DNA of 64,000 nt from Saturnia japonica (Eukaryota; Arthropoda; Insecta; Lepidoptera; Saturniidae). The stretch lies in assembly GCA_033032175.1 (NCBI GenBank), contig CM065313.1:20442327-20506326 (forward strand). Direction: 5' to 3'. Below the pieces are notes generated by a model. That model did no database searches. It worked only from the letters and a program-made list of their open reading frames with translations, and was not told the origin of the DNA. The translations under genes were made by a program, and so were the position numbers. Below are positions 46,240-59,074 of the stretch, piece by piece; position 1 is the stretch's first letter; each line of letters starts with the position of its first letter.

Positions 46240-49200
46240 TGATTATTTATTTTAGGGTGATTATAGTATAGTGGTGGCACGTTCACTTACAAGTTCACAA
46301 GTAATGTTTAAATGAAAAGATGTTTTACAGATATTTATACATAATTGATAAACTTAAACCCAAAGACAAATAAGACGTGACCAGAGTTAGTGTACTGACG
46401 ACCATCGTGTTATTTGATAGACGGATATTCCTTATTCACAGATTTAATATTTTTGTCCGCACCTTACAATTCTTGTCGAAGGTTAACGTTTGTCGATTGA
46501 TTCAGATTAAGACTACTTAGCAGTCTAGATATGGATCGCAGATATTTTATTTAGGACAAGCGTGGAAAATGATAACTGAATAAATAGGGTTGTCAATTTT
46601 ACTTTAAAAATTGGTTATTATTTCAATAGATTTTGTGATTATGTGAAAGATCAAGCTTGTTCAGAACTATAGAAAATAATAAATGTTGATTATTTTATAA
46701 AAATCTTAGATAAAAAAAAAAGTAAAGATTTTTGGCTTTTCTTCTTGCTTTAACACGGTAGTTAAATTAGAGAGAATTATAAATAATGGGTTGGTTGACT
46801 GTTCAATAACCAGAAAAGACCAGTCTAAGAAGTGCCGTTACTATCCAGATATAAAGTGTTATTATGATGGGTTTTCCATAAAATTTCCATCTACTATTTT
46901 AGATTTCTTTACTTATTTTTACCTATACGGTATTTAAAAGTATTATCTATTACAAAATAAAATAAAAGTGAACTCACTCTATTTCTTTTCAGAATACATT
47001 GTAAAGTGAGGTCGATAGAAATTGTCGATAAAGCGAGGCGGTCAAGTGAGCGACCGGATGTCGTAGAAGCGACAGGTGGAGGGCGGAAATGGCGAGGCTT
47101 CCGTTCGGCGTACGAGTGTCGGGATGTCGTTTGTTCTTTGTTTCAGTACTTGGTTATATGTGGATTTTACACGAATTTATAGAATAAAATTGAAAAAAAA
47201 AACACTACAAGTTGAAAATCTTAATACATAAGTAATATAACGAAGGATATACTATAAATTAAGTAGGTATTTGCTATTAATTTCAACTTGATACCTCCTC
47301 GCGTTCCTGAGAAAAGGGAGCTTGACAGACAGACGGACAACGAAGTGATCCTATAAGGGTTCTATGGGGTAGGTCCGTTTCCTAGCTCTAGCCCACGTAA
47401 ATCGTACAACGTTCCTAAAATAACTATGACGATAGTGAAGTGAATGAAGGCTAAGTATGAAATGAATACTAGTGAAATAACATGAAAACATAATATATAT
47501 TCGAACAGATATAAATAACATAACAATACAACAAATTATATATAGGAAAATTATGGGTTGGTCTTGTACCAATCCCATAAGTGGTAGCGATTAATTCGGA
47601 ATTGTATGGTGGTGGTACAAGCGATTGTGTAATGTGACTCGATACTCCCCAGTTCCTTTTTTGCTTTTGAGGTACAGAAGCGTGAGGTACAGAAATATTA
47701 CGAAACAATTAACTATTTAGCTTCAGATGTTACAAAAATGTACGTAAAATTGCCATATTATATGCCATCAACGAATGCGGAGTTATTGAAGAGTTCATAT
47801 ATAAAAGTAATTGAACAATGGAATATATTATGTGACAAAATAAATTTGACAAAAAAAAAAAGTTAATTAGGTTAAACGAATTGGTCTTTTATTTATTATG
47901 CCTACTCCACTATGATATAAGCATAAATAGATATATTGTATTAAGTAATTGGACTTTATTTTTCTTCTGAACCAGAAAATTAAGCAGAAAAATGTAATAT
48001 TAAATATTCCCTTACTCAAACTGCAATGGAGCAATTGTAACGATTTATATGTCTGCTAGTAAAACATTGGAACTTGAAACAATATGGTATATCTAAATTG
48101 AAAACGCATGTACATTTCGAGACAATAAATAAAGGCGACGCACAGGTCGTCTAGACGTTTAATTTAGACTACCTGACTCATACGATCAAGGTCCACTTCA
48201 TTCGTGTTCATGTACGAAGAGAACTAGAAATAGGATATGACAAAAATTAATCTTGTTCATTTCAATCGGTTCAGTGTAGTTAGTAACACGCATTGGTATA
48301 CGAAGAAAGAAACCTAGACCAATTTTATTATCCCGAAAATGTAAATAGAAAAAACTTAACTGATAAGATTATATACATAATTATAGCTAACATAAAAAAG
48401 AATATATATTTTCCTTATTATATAATAGTAATATTATATATTATCAAGGTTTGACGAAAGTATTTTTCGAAAATCAATCATTGACTAGGTGAAATGGATA
48501 TCGAAGTTTTTTGTGAATCAGTTATCTAATTTTTCATGTATGAAACTTGGTAAAAAGATTTGCAGTTACAACTTATAATAATTTAAAAGAACTCGAGTGG
48601 CGTCGTGGGATACCTGATAGTAAAGAAGTTCCTTTCCCTATATATTATGTTATGGCCAGATTTCTATTCATTGTTCAATGTACAGTACGAGTGGTCGGTA
48701 GTTGGAAAACCGCTAATTTGGGAGCTTTTTTATATATATTTTTTATAGTTTTTGTGTATAAAGTTATGAAAATAAATATTTTGCAATTAATTACTATTAT
48801 AAAAAAATAAACAAACTATAAATTTATTCAATACATTCATTTTATAACAAATTAAAATTGTATGTAACTACGGTGAGCCAATTCTACGACTGTTATTGTT
48901 TTGGAAATCCTATATATTCACAGATTAATTATTGGTTGAAGATGGCACTACAACAACCCGGAAGTCAATCATTAATCTATTTATACATATATGTATGTTT
49001 GTTTATTAAGTGTCGGCCGGGGGCCTTTCACTTATTTCAGTATAGCTCCCAATTCTCGACAGGTAATCTTCGTTACAAAAACGTTTGAAACAGCAGTGTT
49101 AAATATTCGTTAAAATAAAGAATTTAATATAATAAACGTTGGTTTCAAAATTAAAAACAATATACATAATTTTATTTCTTAACTAATGGGTATAAAAGAC

Positions 49201-50100
49201 AATCCAATAAAACTTACATCCAGAGAGTTCAGTGAGATTGAAAACCAATTTAAACTTTATAAAAAGTATTTAAACTTTAAAATTGTTTCATTTGTGTCAT
49301 TATCTTTTAGATAAACTTACTTCAGAAGCTCTTTAGTTTTTATTAAATGTAATTATGCCGTATCCAAAGCAACTTACAAAAGCAAAGGTATTTCGGCAAT
49401 ATATAATGCGAGGGCGTGTTATCACCGTTCCACCGTACTCACTTCGCACTCCAGGAAAACAAAGTGCTCTTCCTCACCCTGATTCCAATACGCCAAGATG
49501 TTTCCCATACTTATTTTACGCTGTTACAAATTTAAAGACTAGTAGGATAAGTAAAAATACGATTTATTCTACAATTTAAACTTTTTCTCCGATAAATTTC
49601 CATGGTAATTGGCTGTGCTAATCCCAGAGCAAGACTAGCTTTTAATATATATATATATATATATATTTTTAATTTATGTCGATATATTTTATGGATATCC
49701 ATAATAAATAATAATGTTATTTCTAAATTATTTTTTTCCAAAATCATGTTTTATAAACTAGTTTCCCTTACCTGTTAAAAATTATTTTAATTTCTCATAG
49801 TATATTTCGAAGTTACGTCTTTAACCGAGCACATGCAAACAGAAAAGGTAGTAAGATTGTATTATTAGTCATACTAAGTGAAAGGTCATTAAGCCAAGAT
49901 ATAACTTTGAACAATGCCTAAAAATATTCGCAGCCCTATTACTGTGGTTATCGTTTTCGCCGGCGGCTAACGCGTGTCGGGCGCCTGCAGACGAGATACT
50001 TTATACTGCGACTAAACGATTTTGCTACTAAAAAATTATGGTAAATATTAACCAGTTTCAAATAAATAGTCGTAATAATCATAATATAATGTCATCTTAA
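46240..50100. other. Mostly AT-rich gene-free DNA
   Basis: A GC-rich island at 46995-47140 ('gcgaccggatgtcgtagaag', 'gacaggtggagggcggaaat') and a smaller one at 49940-49995. Part of repeat M (-) is at 47280-47380, a short repeat with 'gtggcgtcgtgggatacctg' is at 48590-48640 (again at 51785-51840), and an (AT) run of about 26 bases is at 49641-49666. No coding exon. Confidence 0.4.
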
Positions 50101-50104
50101 TATT

Positions 50105-50240
50105 TGAAGATCGCAGCCATATAACCTAGTGTTGTGTTCCTGCGATGAGTAGAATTTCCAGAGCTCCTTGTGGTAGGGGGTTTCAAGGAAAGAAACGCGC
50201 AAGTGATATCTATGGTATTACAAGCGTGCACAGGCAAAAA
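50105..50240 (+). repeat. Dispersed repeat J, copy 2
   Basis: 'gatcgcagccatataaccta', 'gtgttgtgttcctgcgatga' and 'gtggtagggggtttcaagga'. Confidence 0.5.
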
Positions 50241-51244
50241 ATTTCTTATTTACGAATATTGTGTTCTAGACAGTTCTATTTCTCAAATAGTAACCCTTGA
50301 AAACATTTAGAAACGTAGCTTTCCCGGGATTGGAATTCGCCAATTAGTGACCAAGATTAGTTTAGCAATAAATCCCGTACCTTCTTTTGGGAAGAGTTCT
50401 TTGCTCAGGTAGTAATATCATTACTATTGTTATAAAAGAAAATCAATAATTGGATAAGTTACATAGAAAAGTGTTTGAATCTTTAAATATATTTAAAAAG
50501 TAGTCCGTGTATACGTACCTATATGCGGAGTTCAGATTGTGTTATTTATTGTGCAGGTAGTTTGGCTGGTCGCCAGTAGATAGCGTGTGCAAGATTTTTA
50601 AGCTCCTGTTGTATTTTAGGGTGTCATAATTTTTTAAACATGAATCACAAAAATATCCATTAAAAATGTTTTCTCTTTTAGTAAAAATGTTGTTGTATTT
50701 GTATATTTTTCACTTTGACTTCTATTTATGTGTTTGTTTTGTAATTTGACACTATCTTTTTATTGTTATCATAATATATAGACACCAAATTAACTGAGCA
50801 TTAAAAAACTCACTGAAAATATCATTTAACGAAGGAATACGATGAGAGGATGCTTGAACAAAGAAAGTGGATAAATATATTTTATGAATAATGAAGTGGA
50901 AAAACCCAAGGAAGGAAAAACTGCTTCATACTGCAATAAATTGAGGTAAAAAGAAAAATTATGACTAATTTTGAAACTGTCAAAATAAACTTTAAATAAT
51001 TAATATGTCTCAATGTTGGGAAAACTCTTCTTACCGAGAATAGACATGGGATTAATACCCAAGCCAGTCTAGGATATATAACCGATTTCTAATTATTGAG
51101 AAAAAAAATACATGTCTGTTTCATTGCATCGTGGTACTACGTGAAAAATTCTCAAACTTTGAGGTTTCCTCACGATGTTTCTCGTCATTGTCAAAATATT
51201 ACTAATAAATTCAAATAAGTAAAATGTTAATTAAATCATAACAT

Positions 51245-51520
51245 AACATTCTAACACCTGTATCCCAGAAGGGTTAGGCAGAGGTGTAGGTAGTAATGTA
51301 CACCCACAGTTCACCATGTATGTTTTTAGGTCTCATGTAATAGGGGACAAGCCCTTTGCCATTAATCGAGCACAAAGCCAAACTCCGAGCTGCTACATTG
51401 AGCATTTTATAGAAAATCCTAATAACACTTTGCTCTACCTGAACCCAGCAATTGAACCCTGCAAGTTCAATTGAACCCAGGACCTCGAGCGTTGCTAATG
51501 GTTAACTCTAACAGGCATTA
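51245..51520 (-). repeat. SINE family B, copy 2
   Basis: Reverse complement of 20440-20700: 'cctgtatcccagaagggtta', 'ggcagaggtgtaggtagtaa', 'gtctcatgtaataggggaca' and 'caaactccgagctgctac'. The B-box region contains a small local duplication ('ttgaaccctgcaagttcaattgaaccc'). Confidence 0.8.
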
Positions 51521-51529
51521 CGGCTTATT

Positions 51530-52790
51530 ATGCTCTAACTGTCTTATTAATAAAAATGGTCTAACCTAACCTTATTCCAACCTTACACCTAGACTAGTTA
51601 CTCCGAGTATAACGAAGTATTAACTTCGATTTTAAAATGCTATTAATAAACATGGAGTTACGTCGGATTAGCAATACTATCCTTATACCCTAGACTAAGG
51701 ACTAACTATGGCAACACACTTGAATTTAAAAGTAAAAACAATGAGTCAGTGAACTATAACGAATGAAACTATTGATACTGACAGATTAAAGAATGTGGTG
51801 TCGTGGGACACCAGGTAGGAACGAAGTTCTTTCGACTAATGTAGAATCGACACAATTAGCAAAAAAAAAATCGTGCTCAATTTTATGTAGGTTTTCTTGA
51901 TTTTTCTCTTAAATTTTGCTGATTAGTTTTTATTTAAGTACAGGAAAGTATTTAGGAAATAATAAATTACGTAAAATAAAAAAAATCGTAATTCAAATTA
52001 TCAATTAAAATAACAAAATATGTCTCTTTATTTTTGTTTGACAACATAAAATTACATAGAAATATAAATAATTACAATACAAAAAAGGTATTATACACTA
52101 CTCGCTCGTGTATACGACTGTCGCACCTGCGCACGTCTCATTTAACGGTTTTATTCCACGGATATTTTCTTACGGTTTTACTATCACATTTTTTTCAGTT
52201 CGGTCGCGCAGCAAAATCCCTATCTCCTTCAAGTCTGCCGTAAGGCACTTAGTTCCAATTATAGTTTTCAATTTTTTATCTTCAATCGACGCGAAGTGAA
52301 TTTGGTGGAACTGAAAATGGATAGAGATTATTATAACGTTAATCTGAGGCTACTGGAAGAAGTTGATGAAATAATAAACGAAATTAATTTTATTACTATC
52401 ATTAATACAACGGAATCTTACCTTACCTTTTCTTCCTCATCCCAATTAACTGAGCGATTGCGTTTTTGGCTCATATTTAGTCAATTAATCTTAATAATTT
52501 AATAAAAATATTCGAAATAAACACCACACAATCAACTCATCTACTAAACTACATAACGAAAGTTCAAAGTTGTCAAAATACGATTACGGACGGGCGGCCA
52601 TAGTTTAAACCGGCACTAAACTAGGTAGCTGGAAGGTATAACTTTTATTCCGAGAGTAGAGTCGGATTAGCTTACTCATACCTTACTTCGTGTTTATTAA
52701 TACAAAAAATGGTTAGACCTCACTTAATACTGGGAGTAAAGTTAATACTGCTCTAGTCTACGTTTATTAATAAGGCTGTAAGAGTATGGG
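51530..52790 (-). mobile_element. Degraded Harbinger-like DNA element
   Basis: The ends are inverted: CTTATTAATAAA at 51543-51554 and TTTATTAATAAG at 52763-52774, with partial match for about 10 bases further out on each side (about 18 of 22). Inner blocks are also mirrored ('tcggattagcaatactatcc' / 'tcggattagcttactcatac'). About 1.25 kb long. It carries a Myb/SANT-like first exon on the minus strand (52427-52474), as two-gene Harbinger elements do. No nuclease gene is left and no target duplication was found. Confidence 0.45.
52427..52474 (-). pseudogene. Myb/SANT-like first coding exon of Harbinger-type element
   Basis: ATG at 52474 opens MSQKRNRSVNWDEEEK, followed at once by a GTAAGG donor (52426 downward). 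Basic M-S-x-K-R-x-R-S-x-N-W-x-x-E-E-K is the usual start of the Myb/SANT-like DNA-binding proteins coded next to Harbinger nucleases. An acceptor (cattttcag) lies about 120 bases on, with an open frame after it (IHFASIEDKKLK...), but that stretch is not clearly homologous. Confidence 0.4.
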
Positions 52791-54935
52791 TTGTATCTCG
52801 CGCCAGGCCAGTCGCAATGATATTTTACAATGTGTGCCTGTTTACTCCACAGTAAGTGAGAGGTGTGAAGATATTCTGTTTACGAGTCAGACAGTAGGTA
52901 CCTGAATAGTGAAGTTAACTGACGTCGCCCCATTACCTCGCTTACAATGTTATTTCTCGCTACATGGAAAAGTTCATGCAATATGGAGGTATTTCGCAAT
53001 TATTATTTTTAAATGGACAATCTTAAAATTACAATAATAAAAAAACAATGTATACATTCTCTGAATGTTTTGCAATTTTTGTGAAAAAGTAATTCATTAA
53101 GGGTTTACTAAGATTATTTGCTGTTATGTTTATAACAGACAGATTTCAAATTGATCACTATTCATGGCAAAAAATGAACCTGTAAATCTGACTTGTTACG
53201 TTGCATAGTGTTTCGTCATCAGCAGAAATATTGTAGCTGTACTGTGTCCGTTGTTTTGTAATCATATGTCATAAATACTTTATTTAATTTAGGCCTTGAG
53301 GTATTGTACGTGAAAAAGGAAAAAAACGTCGATTAGGCTTATTAACACCTTTTGTTTTCTTTTAACCATACAAGTAATGTTTATAGTTATTTTTTGCATC
53401 ACACCTCATAATCGTGTATAGCGTTTTATAAAGCGATAAATATAATTATTAATTTTATTGGTATTCTTTAAAATATCATTCTAAGAAAGTATAGTTTTGT
53501 AGTCATCGCTGATACGGATATTCAATTATTAAACATTCGTCATAAAATTTAGATTACCGAATAAATTGGTACGTTAAGGTAGCGAAGGCAGAGTTTGAAA
53601 TATAATATAAGAGTCAGTTTCGAGAATGTAAGATCTGGAAATAAAGAATGATCATACTTGCAATACTGAGGAACGCTCCCTTCAGCTTGTAACGTTGGTC
53701 ATATTGGTTGTTATGCTAGTGCTGTGTTATATTTATTATTCAAGTTAATCATTTATGAAGTAAACTTAAACATATAACAGAGAATAATCTAACTCTTATA
53801 TTGACTCGTTCTCTAGTGGAAACATTGAGATATTGCTTGGTTGTTTAGAGCCAATGACTACGATAAAAAAAACGAGAGCAATGAAAATTAATAAGAAAAC
53901 CAAAAAAGAAATATTTGAAGAAAAAAAGTTGTTGTTTTTAATTCTAACATTGTTACTAGTTGTTTGTTGCATATCGCCGTCCTAGTCAGACAACAACAAG
54001 CCTACGAGGACCAATAAAGACACGGGAGAGCGCGTTAAGCCAGTCATCGTGTTTTTGTAAACATCCCTGGAGCGCTACGGCCGTAGCGGCTGCGGCCTAC
54101 GCCGTAGTATCAATTGGAAAGCTACGAAGGGAAGTTGTAATTATTTACCCGTGGGTACTTTATATATTATAATACTGGGTCATAAAGTGATGTTCTTTTC
54201 TTAGATTTACTCATTGATTCTTTTCTTTCTCAAAAACGTTTTACCTCAGGTCTTCTATTATTAGTTAGTTTTAAGTAGTCCTTTGAGTTAACTATATAAT
54301 ATGTATTATTATTAAATATTGAAGCGCAATTATGAATAAAGAGTATAAGACATAAGAAGGCAAAAGAAACAATAATAAATGAGTGCTTAGGAAAGGAAAA
54401 TAATGCTCAACGGTCAGTACGGACTTTATTTTTCCATTGTTAATTATTTCCAGTTAACAAGGTGTTGTCTCTTCGTTTATTTATTGCTCTGTGAGCGGTG
54501 AGCGTTACTAAGGCCAGTGTTCCACAGTTTGATTTATTAGTTTTATATTCTAAGCTATAGTTAGAAAAATAAATATCTAGGTTATTAGGTTTTAAAAAGT
54601 TTCACAGATTTCTGTGGATGGCGGATTGTAACGAGTGCAATAGAATATATAATAATATCAGACATAATAACAAATAAACTAAGACTTTGATAAACGTAAT
54701 GTAGGAGAAAACTTCTATATCAGGATTGTTACTTGTTTATCACTAGGTTGCGACTATTAAATTTAAAAAAACCCTTAGCTCATAAATTGGATTGAAAATT
54801 GGTCTGAATAATACTGTACTGGAAGTGTAGTACTTGGATTTCGAAGGTTGTTTCAAATTCAAACCTTTCCCCTAAAAGTTCGTAATTATTTTTTTTTATC
54901 GTTTATAGAATTTGCATTATGACCGTAAACTAAAC
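52791..54935. other. Gene-free DNA
   Basis: No exon or multi-copy repeat identified. 54065-54115 has a GC-rich near-palindrome (CTACGGCCGTAG... CTACGCCGTAG). Confidence 0.35.
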
Positions 54936-54939
54936 TGAC

Positions 54940-55225
54940 GCCTAAGTGGGGAATGGTTTAGGATGATAACACGCTAAGCTTAGGGGGAAAATAGCACTCG
55001 AGTGCAGCTGCCGGAACATACTTATAGGTGCTTGATGACAGATTTTCAACTTAAGTGTCATTTTGTTCATGTTGGTAATGATGGCATTAAATATATCGTA
55101 TCACCATTGTATGGTTTTATCACGATGTTTTCTTTCACCGATAGCTCAGGGTTATTGCAGGGCTTCAAACTGACATCCATCGACGCGGTGTCCATACACG
55201 CTACCACTCAGCCATCATTGCCATA
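54940..55225 (-). repeat. SINE family A, copy
   Basis: 'ggtttaggatgataacacgc', 'gtgcagctgccggaacatac' and 'catcgacgcggtgtccatac'. The head with B-box is decayed. Confidence 0.7.
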
Positions 55226-55785
55226 ATAAGTTTTCGATAAGTTATTTAAATGTATGATTAAAATAAATAGCATAAAGTTACCAAACATCTTTCAAATTAT
55301 TTGTATTGGATTTAATATTGACATATAAACGGAAAAAAACCTGTGTAGTTCTTTCTTCTGAATAATAAATTGAAGCTATATTTTGATAAGCATATCATTC
55401 ACTATAGTTCCGCCTAATGCGTTGTCGGACACCGAGGCTCGTTAGTCAAAACCACCTAGCGCGGCACACGCTACTGCATTTTGACACTTATTACTGACTC
55501 GGGATGTATTTAATTTTTTTTCCCGTAAGATTTATTTCTCTCCGCGGTGTAGTTTTCACGTGGTAACACTTTAAAATTAATGTTCCTATATTTGTTTGTT
55601 TTAATTGGGTTTTTTAAACTGAAAATAGTGAACTCGCTTAGGGATCAAAAATTAATAGAAAATTTCTCTTCAGTTTCAAGAGTAAAAAATTAATCACATA
55701 CAATATTTTTTATTGTTCTAAGAGCTTACATATTGACCTCACCGTGTAACCCAAGCCTGAAGGGCCGCCGCCAGTTTTAAGTATT
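55226..55785. other. Gene-free DNA with a GC-richer block
   Basis: 55400-55570 ('cgttgtcggacaccgaggct', 'ccacctagcgcggcacacgc') looks single-copy within the window; function unknown. Confidence 0.3.
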
Positions 55786-55792
55786 ATTCAAA

Positions 55793-56400
55793 ATAACTTT
55801 ATTTCAATTCAGGCCCTAAGAAGGCACTCATGCATATTAAAATACTACCACAGGATCGGAACACATCCCAGTCTTCGAAAAAAGCTGGCAAGTATCTTGA
55901 CCGAGCTTATCTATAATTACGAGAAAATTTTTACCAAAAAAGAAAATCAACTTCAATGATTTTGAAGATTTTGCTCGTATATCTTCGAAGTTCAAGGTCC
56001 AATACCAATGAAGATAAAATGGGATTATTCTTGAGGTATTCCCTATCCAAAAAAAGCATCATCTAAATCGGTTCATAAACAAAGAAGTTATGGCTGAACA
56101 TTCATAAAAAAAAAAAAATATATATACTCGAATTGAGTCTTTTGTTGAAGTCGGTTAAAGAGCACAAATATATATTTTTTAACTATTTATATATTATTTA
56201 CAATTAATAATTATATTTAGTGGATGTACAGAGAGAGAGAGAGAGAGAGAGTCATTTCCAGACATAGATATCATTCACGTAATGATTCACCATATAAGAA
56301 ACCTTTTGACAGTAAAACTTCTTTGAGATGGTTCTTGAACACATATTCCGGCAAATTGGTAATGTACTTAGTGATTTTATTACAGAACCTAATACTATCA
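55793..56400 (+). repeat. Dispersed repeat C, copy 2, split by repeat F
   Basis: 'actttatttcaattcaggcc' to about 55930 matches 7410-7515. 56190-56390 ('gagagtcatttccagacata', 'ccttttgacagtaaaacttc') matches 7585-7740. The middle, 55935-56160, is a repeat F copy. A (GA)10 run is at 56231-56251. Confidence 0.75.
55935..56160 (+). repeat. Dispersed repeat F, copy 6, nested in repeat C
   Basis: 'agaaaatcaacttcaatgat' to 'gaagtcggttaaag'. It sits inside repeat C, so it inserted later. Confidence 0.82.
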
Positions 56401-56569
56401 CTTACATTTTTTAATTAGTCTTATTAAGTGTAAAACACGGCATGAACAATGTTTATTTCTAGTATTAAAACTGTGTTGGTAATTTATGAAATTTAGCTTA
56501 CCCGAGGTTTTGAGAACATATATTACATTTAGTTATATCTTACTATTTTTATATGTTTACCTTTGATTT

Positions 56570-57310
56570 GGCAATAAGTATTCCATAGTTTTAGAATAGA
56601 AATAGAATGGAAAATACTTTATTGCTTCAAACATACAAATAGTATTAAATTATATATACATACACACACACATACATACATACAAGCACCAACAGAACTG
56701 ATTAAAGCGATAAGTAATGACTATTAACTAAATTTTTAAATATATTAAGTGATTGCGCACGTCTTTTGGGAAGGTTAATGCTTTCCATAACCGAGCTGCC
56801 TGGGTTGAAAAAGATTTATCAAGAAGAGTTTTGTTTAGGTATTTCGAAAGTTAGGTCTTAAGACGATCTCAAATCACATTTATGTAAATCACGAAGACAT
56901 TTAAACCGTTTTTTAAGATAAAAAGGCTTTCTAAAAATATTTGTAGATATTACTACAAAAGTCACGGTCATTATATACTCAGGTATAAATAGATCCGTCA
57001 AAATATTTTCTCATAAATTCGAACAAATAAAAGCGAGGCAAACTTCATACATCACACGGCGGGTACGGGCAAAATGGGCCGTGGTGTTTTTTTCCCATAA
57101 ATTCATAAGTTTTATGAGTGTTATGTCGTCGCCGGTTCTCGATCATTTGTGACTTAGGGCCGCTTACGGCGTGTTTATTGCGTCTAGTGAGGAATGGGGG
57201 AAGGTATCAGGTGGGGATCAATTTATAGGAGCACATCTAGTAATATTGTAAGGTTATATAAATCATTTTATACCATATAAATCTATGTTTTATACGCCCT
57301 AAGTATGTAT
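56570..57310. other. Gene-free DNA with candidate regulatory block
   Basis: A simple-sequence (AC/ATAC) patch is near 56655-56690. 57045-57200 is GC-richer with TTTTATGAG and TTTATTGCG motifs of homeodomain type; single-copy within the window. Confidence 0.3.
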
Positions 57311-57314
57311 ATAC

Positions 57315-57625
57315 ATAACTAGCTGTGTCCCACGGTTTCACTCGTGTTAATTTTATACGACAAACAACGCAACGCCAACCTGTGTAGCCTATCGTAATTG
57401 TTCTTCCCGCAAGTACAAATTATTTAAATTTTTCATTATCTCTTATAAGCTATGTGGCCGAATAGCATGCTATAAAAAGAAAATGTATCTTTGTAAAATT
57501 GTCTTTATGATGAAGTAACTTATGTTCGTAAGGATTAATATCTCATGTCTAAAAATAATGTTCATAAATCCCTTTTTAATTTTTAACAATTGTTAGTCAT
57601 AAAATAGCTTATTGTGGTTTATATA
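57315..57625 (+). repeat. LINE-tail-like repeat, copy 3
   Basis: 'taactagctgtgtcccacgg', 'ttatgatgaagtaacttatg' and 'gcttattgtggtttatatat'. Collinear with 39715-40115. Confidence 0.65.
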
Positions 57626-57654
57626 TAAAATATAGCCATATACAATTGCTAAGT

Positions 57655-57885
57655 TTTTTTAGATATACTAAGATTCAATATTTTTGTCGAACATTGTATT
57701 TACGTATCATTAACCGTTACGTCAGTGCACGCGGATATAGCAGTTCGGGAGGGCTTCCACCTTCGTCATTCTTAATAAAAATCAATAATTAAGGCCAAAT
57801 GAGAGTTTTAGCCCCAATATTAGATAACCTGCATTATTTCACGTGAGTTTGGCTGTCATATATAAAAATACTTATATATATCATA
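57655..57885 (+). repeat. Dispersed repeat G, copy 3
   Basis: 'agatatactaagattcaata', 'cgtatcattaaccgttacgt' and 'gtgagtttggctgtcatata'. Confidence 0.75.
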
Positions 57886-58265
57886 TATAAAATTCAGATT
57901 TTTTTTTTATTAATAAAAAGCTAAATTACTTGTAAAGGAATATAAAATTTGTGATAAATCCGTGACAGCGTCCGCCCGTTATCTAATTAGATACGTAAAT
58001 GGCGAAATTCTTTTATTTATATTGTAATCTCCGCAGCACATGTTCACATTTCAACATGTCAATTTAGTAACTTTAGAACCTTGGTGAGATATTAATTTAA
58101 TGTCTAATAAATTTCACAATTTATATCTATCTTATGATATTATAAAGTTTGAGAGATTTTTTATTTGTTTGTTTGTTTAAACACGCTAAACTCTGGAATT
58201 GACATTCAGATTTGAAAAACTCTTTCTGCTATTCAAAGTCTATTTATTGACTAATTTATTTTGGT

Positions 58266-58400
58266 TCAGTGATCTAAGTAGGTCTTGGCCTCAGAAACGA
58301 GAGCAGGCCACTTGTCCCGATCTTGCGCAGTTTCTCGGCAATTGTCGGCTTGAAGCTGGCGCAGATCTGCCTCTACTGTTAGCTGTCCCAAGTATGCTCT
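58266..58400 (-). pseudogene. LINE polymerase extreme C-terminus relic
   Basis: The minus strand reads LGQLTVEADLRQLQADNCRE, then TAQDRDKWPALVSEAKTYLD-H and a stop at 58266-58268. A-x-DRxKWRxLVxEAKTY is a common C-terminal end of insect non-LTR polymerases. An upstream stop near 58402 marks the decay. Confidence 0.65.
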
Positions 58401-58639
58401 TTAGACTGCTCGATCCTACCCCATTCTCTGTAGTTGGCCGAGTCAGCGATGTATGTGATATTTTATTTCAGCGATGATGTTGGACTCTGCCACCAACTCC
58501 ACCATCCTATTTATTGAGAAAGGTTATAGTTTATATAACTTGACGCTATGGCTTTACGGAACGAAGCAATGACCATGATCGTTAAGCAGGCTTCAGCCTA
58601 GTATGGCAAGGCAAGTATGGGAATTGAGAATAAAGATAG

Positions 58640-58990
58640 GTTACACGGGTGTGTTGACGGCGCGGAGAGTTGCTCGAATAAACTTAACAAGATTGAAACC
58701 GCGGGGCACAGCTGAGGAAAGATTTCATTTTTTGTTTGTTTTTGTTTTTTATTTGTTTGTAATGGATAAACTCAAAAACTACTGGACCGATTTTAAAAAT
58801 TCTTTCACCAATATAAAGCCACAGTATCAGCGGGTTATATAAGCTATATTATAATTTGAATAATTAATTGATTTCTCATAAAAATGTCAACAGTTTTGCA
58901 TAAAGTATAAAAAATTTCCTGCACGGGTGCGTTGACGATATTTGTCGTATAAAATTAACACAGATGAAACCGTGGGGCACAGCTAGTGTT
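58640..58990 (+). repeat. LINE-tail-like repeat, two tandem fragments
   Basis: 'aaccgcggggcacagctgag' at about 58697 and 'aaccgtggggcacagctagt' at about 58968 are two copies of the same tail, about 270 bases apart. Between them lies the 'aactactggaccgattttaa' block. Confidence 0.55.
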
Positions 58991-59074
58991 AGATATTAAT
59001 ATATGCATTATGCTGCATTAATAATATTACGAGTACTTCTATGATGATGTGTTATAAAATATATCCATTTTATA

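Noticed and set aside
52296..52502. 68-codon + strand frame beginning MNLVELKMDRDYYN
   Set aside because: It lies antisense to the better-supported Myb/SANT-like exon, inside inverted repeat ends, and has no recognisable domain.
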